Below, piece after piece: positions 1-10,935 of a DNA stretch of 64,000 nucleotides. The position numbers were made by a program, and so were the translations under genes. Positions within the stretch are counted from its first letter, which is position 1. Every line of letters starts with the position of its first letter. The stretch comes from Fremontodendron californicum (taxonomy: Eukaryota; Streptophyta; Magnoliopsida; Malvales; Malvaceae): assembly GCA_030761205.1 (NCBI GenBank), contig JAULJL010000004.1:39094172-39158171 (forward strand). Direction: 5' to 3'. The notes below the pieces were generated by a model that was given only the letters and a program-made list of their open reading frames with translations, searched no databases and had not been told where the DNA came from.

Positions 1-56
1 GGTTGACTTTTTTGGGGTTGACTTTTTTTGGGGTTGACTTTTTCAAGTTTGACTTT
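1..56. repeat. Short tandem repeat of a GGTTGACTTTTT-type unit
   Basis: About four imperfect copies of a 14-16 bp unit (core GTTGACTTTTT) open the window. The array probably continues to the left of it. No coding role is visible. Confidence 0.8.
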
Positions 57-389
57 TTATGCTCGCCCTCTTAAACTAAGTCTCGGAGTACCACCTGCAG
101 GATGAAAACAATCTTTTTACACTCGGAAACATCAATATAGAAAGAAAACATACCTGTTTAGTGGTCCGGACAAAATTAGGTGTGTACAATATCATTCTCA
201 AAGCTCAAAATGCAAAATTAGCAACAAGAGCAGGTCAAGACCTCAAATATCCCAAATGGATATTCCTTAACTACACTAACAGCCGATCAAAATCAAAATT
301 TTACAACCACCCAGAATCACAAAAATGAAAAAAGAAATACGAAATTTGATTAATAAATAAAATGCCCCAAAAAAGTAAGGAGTAAATAC

Positions 390-561
390 AAGGGGCAATC
401 TTGACAAGGGAAAGAGGAGGAGGACAAGAGGATTTGGAATCAGCCAATCTGAGAGTTTTCTTGAATCTCCAATAAAGAGCAGGTCTACAAACTCCCAATG
501 CTGAAACTACTGCAAATATTACTAGACATAACCTCAAGCAAGTCCCTGATTGCCGTGGCAT
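390..561 (-). CDS. First exon of a DUF1068-family transmembrane protein (partial, possibly defective)
   Basis: The minus-strand ORF starts MPRQSGTCLRLCLVIFAVVS and continues through CRPALYWRFKK and LADSKSSCPP to PLSLVKIAP. From memory, this is the N-terminal pattern of plant DUF1068 proteins: a single hydrophobic anchor near residues 9-27 followed by a Cys/Pro-rich stretch. A donor-like GT follows the codons for IAP, so the exon probably ends near 390 and later exons would lie to the left, beyond or near the window edge. I recognised none in 1-389. Family members usually have an extra CVCDC-like segment between two CPP motifs. Here CPP runs directly into PLSL, which suggests a 5-7 codon deletion between short repeats. 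It could be a real variant or the start of a decaying gene. The function of the family is poorly defined. Confidence 0.55.
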
Positions 562-1488
562 GTTTCTTTCTATAATTCTATCTCTCTTTAGTTTATTTCT
601 CCTTCTAGATTCTATCTCTTTCCCTCTCTTTACTTTGTCTGTGTTTAGTGAGATCTAACAAGGGATTCATTGATTGATGGCTTTGAATATGAATCTACTG
701 CTTCAACTGTCTGTGTAGTAAGCACTAAGCAGGCCAATTTTTCATCTAACTTTTTGAAAAATCTAAAGGCTGAGTAAGATAGATTCATCGTCACAAAGAA
801 GGAAAGTTATCGAGGCCCAACAAAATCCAAGTGTTAAAAACATTCTAGTCATTGGTCAAAGACCTGTCGGTTTTGGACTTGGAAAGGAAAACACTGGATT
901 AATCTGGACCCTTAAACTTGTGGGTAACATGTTAAGGCTTCACGTTAGACTCAGACGATAATTTCATTCATGCCTATACAATTATGAAAATGTCATGTTA
1001 GATGTCTGAGTTTCACATTGTTCTTTGATAATAATCATCGTATGCCTCTAGCCAATGATGAAGATTTTGGGAACGATGAGATTGGGGTTTGAGAGAGAGA
1101 TTAAAAGGGAATAATACTCAACACTAAAGAAAGCCATGGGACAGCTTACAGCTGTTAAACTGTAACTCTATAAGCAAATTTTCTTCCCTGTAGACCTGTA
1201 GAAATACAACTCTGGGAAAGCAGTAGCAGGTAAATCAAGTCAACCCTGGATCCTGAATGGCTTGGAAAAGTTGAAATACAATAGTTTTACAAGTTTTTCT
1301 AAGATTGAGTGGACATGACAAAGTAACAAATGGCTAATTTCTATATCAGCCTGAGGGGGAGAACAAAAAATTAGATGAGCATTTCTGTAAATTAGATGAC
1401 ACATAAAGCTTCTGGGAAGAAGAGTTTCAAAACATTGATTGATCCAAATTATCAAGGTTTTACACCAAAACTTCTGTCAATCCTTAAT
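562..1488. other. Intergenic: DUF1068 5' leader side and S28 gene 3' side
   Basis: There is a pyrimidine-rich stretch on the plus strand at 570-650 just upstream (in minus sense) of the DUF1068 start. The rest is AT-rich sequence with no convincing exon. The 3' UTR of the carboxypeptidase must lie immediately left of 1489. Confidence 0.6.
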
Positions 1489-4400
1489 TTAAGCATGTCT
1501 GAGATCTAGAAAGTACTCATTTAACCATTTTTGGATGATCTCAACTTCTTGCCTCCTCAGTTCAATAAGCCAGTCAGGATCGTCTTTTGTTGCGGCCCGG
1601 AAATCAACATGGTGAGCTCCTAATACAGAAGAATGGGAGAATTTCTTAAGTTCATAACAATTGAAAAATGTAGGACAAAAATGCTTAGTCATAATTCACA
1701 TACCTTTTTCTGTGACAAGAGCAATGATACTGGCAGATATATTTTTCAGCACACTGTACAATTCAAATCATAAATCAGTTTCATTATGATTGAAATTGAT
1801 GCTAATTTTGGTTCATGGAAATTGTAATCTAAGAAGCTAATCAGAATCTGATCTGTTTAATGAATCAGAAGAAAGGAAGTACTACAAAGTGAACAACTTA
1901 CCCTCCTCTGCTCCATGGATCCTGCATTCCATTGGAAAATATGATATTGCTACCAAATCTCTTCAATACTTTCTCAATTCTCTGCATAGGAAAGAGACAT
2001 TAATAGTTCAAATCTTGTACTCTAGTAATGGAAAAGACATATTCGTCTACATCAAGAACCAAGAAGGAAAAAGCAATGAAAAAATAACTCACTTCGCCAC
2101 CAAATTCAGTTGTGATCCAGTGTTGCCGTGGCAAAACTCCATATTTCATTTGGCATTGTTCTGCAAACTCTTTATAATCAAAGCCAGATGGAGGAAACAT
2201 GCTCTCCTTAGAGCAAGTCATAGGCATAACCATCTCTGTGCATGTCTGCGTAATCATTTAAGAGAATTAATTTGTGTATGCAACGATGCATTAGGGGGAG
2301 TAATCAAACTCTAGTTGAACTTTTATATTATTCCAACCGACATTCGCTCAAAAGATATTGATTATTTGATTTAGTAGTTTGAAACTGCTTCCATAAATTA
2401 GTGGTCATGAAGAAGTAGATTAACTAAAGCTCATTGATAATCAGTAGGCTCCAGCATGTACACTGATGTGATCTGAAATATAACTACACATAAAAGGTAG
2501 TAGCAAGCTCTAAATTCTGGACAAATTTTGACAAGCATTGAAATTGGCACATTTTTGTATTAGATACCAAAAAGAAGTTTACCTGCCAGTCCCAACCATG
2601 AAGGCCATGAGGATCAACTTCATGTTCTATCTCAAAGCAATTTTCTGCTCGAGAATAGTTGTAATATAAGCTCGCTGCTGCGAAAGCACGACTAAGCTTC
2701 GTTGCTCCTGATGGAAATTTATCAATTATCTTGCACATCTACATGCAAATAAAGGTTTAAATGCCAAAAGAAGAAATCAATAAGAGATCTTCGAAAATGT
2801 TAAAACTTAGAGCTTGATAGAAACCAGCTTATTTTATTTACAAGTCTTACCTGCTGCACAGGATAAGCAGGTAATAGCTTCAGGAAATTTGCCTCAGTTG
2901 GATAGTTAACCATGGCTGTATAAACAAAAGCAGTCCATAGCCAATTTCGAGCAGAAGCTGTTGAATGAAGGCTCCTGAACTTTGAAGAAAGAAATATGAT
3001 TAATTATCAGGAAGGAAAATAAGTAAAATGCATAATATAAATTGCTTCATGACCTTAGAAATGCTAAACTTGGTTGTAATTGCTGGTCATCAACTTGGAT
3101 GAAGGTCTAAAGAATTGTTCCAATGAAAGTTGATCTAACAACGTTCCCAGAGTACTAAGAAAAATCTTCCAGCATGCTTATTCTAATTTCAGGATTTTAA
3201 TCAAGGCAGGACCCCAAAGAGCTACTCTTCTTATTAAACCCTTAAAGTTTTAACTGCCCTAATCTTGGCTGTGATAATTCTTAGCTCTGTTAACCTCCAT
3301 CTATGATTGTACCATCGTTAAACTAGTGGTCTCATTTCACCTAAATTGCTTCATTATCATATAATTCTTTCTTGGACTGTTTACAACACACAAGATATGT
3401 TTTGAAGGAAACCAAAATTAAATGATGGAAAAATACGTTTATCTTTCCTACATATGAAGGCTTACCCCATGCATAAATAAGCAACTTTCACAACAATCTA
3501 ATGATCAGAATCACACTCTACAAACAAGTTTACTTAATATAATCCCGTTTCATGACTCACTTGCAGGTTCTGAAAGCTTTGCTTAGTTCAGCCAAGGCTT
3601 CTTTCTGAGTTGACATTGCCTCCAGTTCAGCCCAGCTCCCCTTTATCACTTCATAGCAATTCCGGCTTACATCCTGAATTCCCATTTTAGTTTAGTTATA
3701 GAGGAGAACTGAAGAACACAAAGAAATGTACAGTTCAAGCACAAATTCATCTCTATGTGAGAACTAAAGATAGACCTTGAAATCTAATTATCCAAAAAAA
3801 AAAAAGATAGACCTTGAAATCCTGGGAAACAGCATCATAGAAGCTTGACCATGGGATTATCTTATCAAACTGTAATATAGGGGCTGAAGAAGCCAATGCA
3901 CCAATTGCTATATGAGGGTATTTAAGTCTAAACCACGCTGCCAGCACTGCGAGAAAGAGAGAATTTCTTCATAATGATAAGAAAATGATAGCAACAGTAT
4001 ACAAGTATCACACAATCACTTTGGAATAGATGTTTCTTTAATGAAAAATTTTCCTTGAAATTCTTTACTATGATCAGCAAGTACCACTCAACTAGTAGAA
4101 AAGGATGTTCTTGCTAATTACTACTACCAATATGCTCATATTAATCCATAAATCACAGGAATAACTTCTTGAAAAACACTAAGAAAATGAAGGGCTATAT
4201 GGGGTTTCTTTTGAACTTACTTCCTCCATACGACCCACCAAAGACCACGACAGGGGATGCTTCAGATGACAGATTCTGCTTCAAGCTCCTTATCAGAACT
4301 GCGAAATCAGCCAAGGCTTGCTGTGAATTCAAGTACCCCAAGGTCGTTGCTGACTGGTACGAGTCTTTCCCAAATGGCATTGACTCCCCGTAAAATCTAT

Positions 4401-5045
4401 GCTGAAAAATTCCCAACAGAAACAAACTCATTAACATAAGTTACCAAAAAAAATCATGTTTTTGAAAAAAGACTTGGGTTTTAGGATATGCTTTCAGTTT
4501 TGGAAAAACACCCACAAAATTAGAACAGACCAATGTATTTTCTGTGTCCTTATGAACACCAAGAAACTATTTTTTAGTACTGTGAGCTACTCCCAAGTAA
4601 CTTTTTTTTTTTTTTCTTTCTTTTCAACTCAGATAATAGAATCTCGAGGAAGTGATTTTGCAAACATTACTTCAATGAAGACGAGGAGAGCTTTGAACTT
4701 GGGAGCAATGTCAAGCATGAACCCTGTGTTAGCAGCAAACCACTCAATATCTCCTTCATTCCCAGTGTAGACAAAGATAGGAGCGCCTTTATGCCAGTAC
4801 TGACTGTTAATTAGGTACCTTTGGTAGAATATTTCAGAGCTCTTGGGCTGGAAAGTGAAGTGGTCTAAAGTCTGAGGGAAGTAATGAGTCTTGAATGGAA
4901 GCTTTGGTTTTGGATTCCTGACTTGTTTGATCAATGACTGATAGGCAGCTCGAGGGAAAAATGTTGGCAATGAATTGGCTGGTGTTGTTAATGTTGCAGA
5001 AACAGTGATGAGGAATAGAAAGAAAAGAGATGGGCAAGGAGCCAT
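1489..5045 (-). CDS. Lysosomal Pro-X carboxypeptidase-like serine protease (peptidase family S28)
   Basis: Ten exons can be joined in frame: 4671-5045, 4221-4401, 3813-3946, 3561-3673, 2851-2974, 2583-2738, 2093-2245, 1902-1981, 1704-1753 and 1489-1619, giving about 498 residues, normal for plant S28 enzymes. The second in-frame Met (5045) is chosen because it begins a clear signal peptide (MAPCPSLFFLFLITVSATL). The upstream Met at 5099 would add 18 polar residues. Family landmarks appear in order: EHRFYGES spanning exon 1/2, the nucleophile Ser in GGSYGG (about residue 182), ASSAPI, the catalytic Asp in NGMQDPWS (about 433) and the catalytic His in GAHHVDFR (about 458). The family cleaves C-terminal residues after proline in vacuolar or secretory compartments; the substrate here is unknown. 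Exon 3 has a duplicated splice donor (see findings). The gene looks intact. Confidence 0.93.
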
Positions 5046-5099
5046 TGTCTCACAGGAAGCAAATTGCTGGTTCTGGGCTGCTACTTCCTTGGCTTTCAA

Positions 5100-7615
5100 C
5101 AGCTTAACTCTTTTGTAAGTTAGAACTCAGAACGGTTGGGGAAGCTAAAAGTTAAAAAGATTAGTTCATGATTCTTTGTACATGGATGTTTATGGTATGG
5201 ACCATGAAGTTTGGTAAACCTTTTTGAGTTGAATAGCAATAAGTTGTCAGCTAGCTGCCAACTGCCAGCTGAGGCAAACAATAGCAGATTAGCAGGTCAT
5301 AAGAAACAGATACATGAAAATACCATTGATGTTCTAAACTTCTAATTGATTCCAACAATCAAGTATTATCTGTATCTCCCCATCACACTATTAGTTTATT
5401 TTACAAAAAAGCTTACACAAAATATGGACAATGAAAATTCTGAGACTATGCAATTCCAAGAGTAAATGCAACATATTGGACACCTGTTTAGACTTTACAG
5501 AAATTGGCAGCTTAATTATCAAAAACTAGAAAAAAGTTGGTAGTTTCAGGGTTGGCATCAAAGAATTAGGCCTAGTTGACCCTTGGGAAACTAGGGTCCA
5601 AGACAAATAATGCATATCTTTTACTTATTTGAGCTTCAAGAGAAAAGATACAACATGCCCTGGGGCTTGGGTGCATCCCACTGAGCACCTTGGACCAATA
5701 TCAAAATTGTCAGATAACTCTCTGGCATCAACATTTTTTTTTTGGTAACTATTGGTTTTCTTAAGGATAATGCCTATATTATTTGGATGCAGATATGAGT
5801 GTCGTATATGGGTATGTGTTAGATACAAGTATACTTAATTTTAAATTTTTTATTTATTTATATATTTGGAGGATCATACTTTCATACCCTTGTCGAATAT
5901 GTGTTGAACACGAATATTTCAAAAAAAATTGAAGAGTCAAAGTAACATAACTACTTGGTATTCTATACTAGGTTTAAGTGACAAAAAAAATGATTAATTA
6001 TGGTCAGGTTATCTGTTTTTATGATATACTTTAAACCAAGTCCCTCTTTTGTATGTTATAATAATAAGAAAAAGACAAGAACTGAAGAATAAATTACTGC
6101 AACTACAAGGTGGGGTTTACAGGATCACTGCCCCGAGCCCCTAAGAGTTTGTCCAGTGAGATTTTTGTCTAAAATAGAAGCATATATTGTAAGATAAAGA
6201 ATTGAAGACTAACCAAAGAGCATCTCAGTTTTAAGTTAAACCCAATATAAGAGATAGGTTTCTTTTTCCAGCTAAATAATAGATTGAAATTTGGCAAGAA
6301 CAATAAATCTTACTCCATTAATGATTTTTTCTTTTAGTTGGATGAGATCTAACTTTCTTTGCTTTTAAGAGCTTCAACTGGGGGGTTGATCTAACTATTT
6401 ATAGAGGTTAGATGTTGATGAAATATTATAAAACCAAAGAAGAATACATATTTTTAGAGCCTTTAAAGTTAAATCATAATAGAACCCAAAACTTAATTCA
6501 GTTGATTCATGCAGTCACCTTTAAAAAATAATGACATTCAACATATTTAAAATTCGAATTTCAATATCTGCACCTTTGTTAAAAAAAAAAATAAAAGAAA
6601 GAAAAGTTAAATCATAATATCTAGCATTGGTTTCTGACTGGATGCACCAAAATAATTGAATTCTAACTTGCCCCTCACCCAACCTATTGACTTACAACAG
6701 TGAAAGAAAATCTCACTTGGCAAGTCACCTACTCAGTACTCACCTTTCATTTATTTCCATCTAATGAAATTGTAATACCCAGTCCTAAAGTTCCCAAAAG
6801 TATTGAAGAGGTGGATAAATTGGGTTAAAACCTTTAAGCTTTTATGAAATTTCTTTATCAATTTCAACTATCCTTCTCATTAATCTATTCTGCACATTTG
6901 TTGGCAATAATAGGATTTGAACTTGGCCTGGATGGATCATGGATGTCATATTGAGCAAGCCCAACAGTTAAGCTACCTAAAAACTACCCTACTTCAAATT
7001 AAAGAATTGATGCATGATTGTTCTAAATATTTTCTGGCAATTGCTACTCACTCTCTCTTCTAGCAGTATAATAGTCCTAAAGTAATTACTTATGGTGCAA
7101 TTAAGGGTGCATTTGGATGATCGGTAGAAAGAATTTTTATTGTCATTCTTGCATTTTATGATTGGATAATAGAATCATTATATGTAACGATGACGTCATG
7201 TTAATCTCTCTCATCGACATTTCAAATGAAATCTAAATTAAATATTAGTTCAAATTGAGTAAGATGTTAATGCCCTTTCTCAACTGTTTCCATTATCTCC
7301 TACTTTCCTTAATTTATCGTTTCAAATTTACCCTTTTAACTTTGAAATGATATTTTCATAGTATATGATCAACTATGAAACACAATTTTCATTCAAAATA
7401 GTAATTTTCTTGACAAGACTAAAGAAGGGGAAAAAATCCCTTAAACAGCGCCAAAAGCTCCTACGAAAATCTGGCAGTTTGATTTATTTAACCATTCAAA
7501 CGTAATTTTCCACGTCTCACTTAAGAATCTCCACTGCACCAAAAATTTTTCTATATATTTTAACCTGCCTTAAACCCTGACCAAAAACTCTGGTAAAAAT
7601 TTGTAAAAAAAAGGA
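5100..7615. other. Intergenic region upstream of the S28 gene
   Basis: AT-rich sequence with no supported gene. It holds one diverged copy of the dispersed CTATGTTACTCGG-type fold-back (about 5773-5950, listed separately) and several poly(A)/poly(T) tracts. A stretch around 7089-7390 starting near GGTGCATTTGGATGATCGG has the look of an old MITE, but I could not define its ends. Confidence 0.5.
5773..5950 (+). repeat. Diverged copy of dispersed ~180-bp fold-back element
   Basis: It contains GAGTGTCGTATATGGGTATG, a central TTTGGAGGATCATAC, and an end resembling GAAGAGTCAAAGTAACATAA. The order matches the better-preserved copies at 11122, 20378 and 48328. It is the most degenerate full-length copy in the window. 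Confidence 0.6.
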
Positions 7616-8278
7616 AATGAAAAGTAGTGAAGAATCTCGATATCAAAAGGTACATGGGACGTTGGTATGAGATAGCTTCATTCCCATCGAGTAAAATTTT
7701 GAATAACATCTTATCGCGATAAACGTAAACGCGACGCGACTAAAAACGTGTTTACAATCCCAATCAACAATGAGACCAAGCTCAAAGTTAAATTCTATGT
7801 ACCTCCTTTCTTGCCTATAATTCCAGTTGTTGGAGATTATTGGGTTTTACATATAAGTGATGATTACAAATATGCTTTGATTGGCCAGCCTAGCAGGCTG
7901 GTATTTTTGGGTATTTAATATTCATGCTTTTATGACAGAGCACTCTTTCAAAATCTATGTATATACTTGTATTTTTATGCAATGAAAGATTTTTTATGGA
8001 GTAGTAGGAGGAGGAGGAGGAGGATTCTTAAAATGGGTAATTTGGCCAATGAGCTGGATTTCACTTTGATTTGATTCCTCTTCTCAGTTTTGTTTTGTTG
8101 TGTTGCTTTTTGTAGATATTATGCAGAAGAGAATCATATTGATGATGATTTTCTATATACAACCAGTTGGTGCAGAAGTTTAAAGCTGAGGAGGGTTTTG
8201 ATGTTAGAAAGCTGCAGAAGAAGACACGACAAAGTGACCATCCACCACACCAATGGCATTTGGGCTTACAAATGAGCT
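7616..8278 (+). pseudogene. Decayed temperature-induced lipocalin copy
   Basis: Three blocks match the intact TIL gene about 1.2 kb downstream. Positions 7616-7690 match the start of exon 1 (GTGAAGAATCT through YMGRWYEIASFPS-like codons). Positions 7770-7915 match the later part of exon 1 (LKVKFYVPPFLPIIPVVGDYW). Positions 8114-8277 match exon 2 after a TTTTTGTAG acceptor. The initiator ATG region is damaged, the middle of exon 1 is missing, and 7691-7765 is replaced by unrelated CG-containing sequence. Frames do not connect. It is a broken tandem duplicate of TIL. The foreign block resembles, in reverse complement, the CG-rich repeat at 49.6 kb. Confidence 0.85.
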
Positions 8279-8821
8279 TCAGCAGGCCTTTCACAAGCCC
8301 AGGCTGAGATTATTTATGGCATATGGAAAGTTCTACTTGGTAGTATAATTTTGGAATTGAGTTCTGAAAAAGCCCAAAGCTGCTGCTAATTGTGTCTTTA
8401 AAGTTTCAAACATTGTTTGATTGCCAGACAAGTAAACCATTTTAATGTTTCCTAAAGGTGAAGATCAGATGAAATGGACTAATTGGATTGTTCTTACTAT
8501 TATTGTCAGTCCATTATTTTGTTTTTCTTCCTCCTTAAGTTTGCTTCTTTTCAATCTCACAAGACACAAAACTGTTGCTACTTCCCATAGACGGCCCAGA
8601 AGCTTCCATGTGTATCTCGTAGTTTCAACCATTCATACATACACATATAAGGCCCTTAGTCCTCCACGTCTCACTTAAGAACTTCCATTTCGATGCCCCA
8701 AATATATATATTTTTTGCCTATATTATTACCTTATCAAGAATCAGCAAAAAGCAGATTACAAACTATCTTAAATCCCAACCAAACTCTCTCCTCTTACGA
8801 TCTAAACAAAAACCCAAAACA
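8279..8821 (+). other. Spacer and 5' leader of the intact lipocalin gene
   Basis: No gene is supported here. The last 180 bases before the TIL start contain TATATAT-rich sequence near 8700 and presumably the promoter and 5' leader. Two open frames in it have no family features. Confidence 0.5.
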
Positions 8822-9666
8822 ATGTCCCGGAAAACAATGGAAGTGGTGAAGAATTTGGACATCAAAAGATACATGGGAAGGTGGTACGAGATAGCTTCGT
8901 TCCCATCAATGTTTCAGCCTAGGAATGGTGTGAACACAAGGGCTACTTATACTTTGAATGAAGATGGAACAGTAGTGCATGTGCTTAATGAGACTTTTAC
9001 TGATGGCAAAAGAGGGTTTATAGAAGGAACTGCCTACAAGGCTGATCCCAAGAGTGATGAGGCAAAACTGAAAGTGAAATTCTATGTTCCTCCTTTCTTG
9101 CCCATCATTCCTGTTGTTGGGGATTACTGGGTTTTGTACATTGATGATGATTATCAGTATGCTCTCATTGGTCAGCCTAGCAGGAAGTATCTTTGGGTAT
9201 CTCTTTTATCCTCTCAATCTCTTTTGTAGTAATTAAAGTTTATTGATAATTTTAAAATCCAGTCCAGAAGTGGATTTCATTTATGTATATGTAGGCATAT
9301 CAGCAGGAATTATAGAGTATGTTAGCATAATGGATTAGACTCAATTTGCTGCATTACACTGATATATAGGCTGAATTATATGATTTAGGAGAAGAGAAAG
9401 TGTTAATGTAGGACAAAGAAAGCTTCAGTAATTATTGATGCATGTAGTGATGATTGGTTGTCTTGGAATATTTTTTGTAGATATTATGCAGGCAGACACA
9501 TATGGATGATGAAATCTACAATCAGCTGGTGGAGAAGGCCAAAGAAGAGGGGTATGATGTGAGTAAACTGCACAAGACCCCACAAAGCGATCCTCCACCA
9601 GAAGGAGAGGAAACCCCCAAGGACACCAAAGGCATTTGGTGGATCAAATCCATTTTTGGAAAGTAG
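8822..9666 (+). CDS. TIL: Temperature-induced lipocalin
   Basis: There are two exons, 8822-9196 and 9481-9666, with a GT...AG intron, encoding 186 residues, which is the usual length for plant TILs. The start MSRKTMEVVKNLDIKRYMGR is chosen over an upstream in-frame Met at 8693 because it matches the family N-terminus. The lipocalin signature GRWYEIASFPSMFQ lies at about residues 19-32, followed by the FYVPPFLPIIPVVGDYWVLY strand region and YALIGQPSRKYLWILCR. The C-terminal tail ends PKDTKGIWWIKSIFGK. TILs are small beta-barrel lipid-binding proteins attached peripherally to the plasma membrane and chloroplast periphery, and they protect against heat, freezing and oxidative damage. A decayed tandem copy lies just upstream. 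The gene appears intact. Confidence 0.96.
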
Positions 9667-9700
9667 AAAAATGAATGATGATCAATTCATGGTTTAGTAG

Positions 9701-9701
<1 letters not shown>

Positions 9702-9735
<34 letters not shown>
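9702..9735. repeat. (AT)n microsatellite in the TIL 3' region
   Basis: An uninterrupted AT dinucleotide run of about 16-17 units directly follows the TIL stop codon region. It is likely length-variable. Confidence 0.95.
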
Positions 9736-9736
<1 letters not shown>

Positions 9737-10935
9737 AATAAAAATCCAGTTTGAAGCCATATAGGGTTAGCAGTGTAAAGTCAATTCCCATCTTGTGTTT
9801 GTTTTGTAAAGAAATAGTTGTTGTTTGGATGTAAGTTTTGATTTTCAGCCCTGAACTACATTTTGATGGTTTGAAGAACTATGAACTCATTTAGCTGTAT
9901 GCAAGTTTGGTTTGGTTTGATTTGGTTGATGGAAGGATTATAATATATAACTAGTACAATTATTTGGTTCTTGGAATCCAATGATGAATAGTACTAGTAG
10001 TTAAAGAAAATCAGGGTTCATCTTGAATCTCATCCCCTTCTCTGATTTGACAGCATGCTTATCTATACACCATTAGTATTTTTTAACTGGTCAGTCTGTA
10101 TCAGATGGTAGATAGCAAAGACAATTATCTGTGGTAGAGGTTATTAGCATGAAATAATTTACTCACTGATTGCCATTTCAATCTTTTGTTAGTGGTACTA
10201 AGAGACTCGAAAGTCGACAGGTCAAATGCATCGAGCCAAAAGTTAATTAATTCCCTTACAAAGTCAGTTCAATTCTATTCAAAATGTTATGCATCCAAAT
10301 GTTTTCTAACAAGTTAAAGGAACTTGGGTGCTGTTTCAGTGGAGATCTTAATAGGAACCTTTAGTTTAAAAAAAAAATTCTATTCGTATTGTATTTTCAT
10401 ATTATATTCAAAATTAAATTACATTAAATTACCAAGTCTTGAATAATTTTGGATCCCGTAAACCATCCTAGCAAGGCTAATATCTTTAGTTAGTATACCC
10501 AGACCTGATCAAACAAAAAATGTCGCCTCATCCGTAGTACCCAAACATCATTGGACATTGGAAGAGTACTAGCATTTTCCAAGTACGACTATAAAGATTG
10601 TTGGAACAGAAAAAAAAATTTTGGTTTGAGAAAACAAGCCAAGATGAATTATACTCTTATCATTAACACATCCAGAGAAACAAGAAATAAAATCTACTAG
10701 TATTTGTCAGAAGACACCGTACAAGTGATGATATAGTATTATAATATCAAAGTCTTTTTGTAAACATTTTGGTTTCACTTCCCTTTTCCATCCAAAAGAA
10801 ATATGCCCAGAAGGAGAAAGCTATACGAAATTCTCTCAAACAAACAATTGATAAAACCATATATATAAACAGATATCAGCTTCAGACGCTAGAACAAGAG
10901 AATGCCATCACAGCACAGCTGCTTTCTCTACAAGT
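9736..10935. other. Intergenic between convergent TIL (+) and YKT6 (-)
   Basis: This holds the 3' flank of both genes. It is AT-rich, and I see no further exon, RNA gene or defined repeat. Confidence 0.55.
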
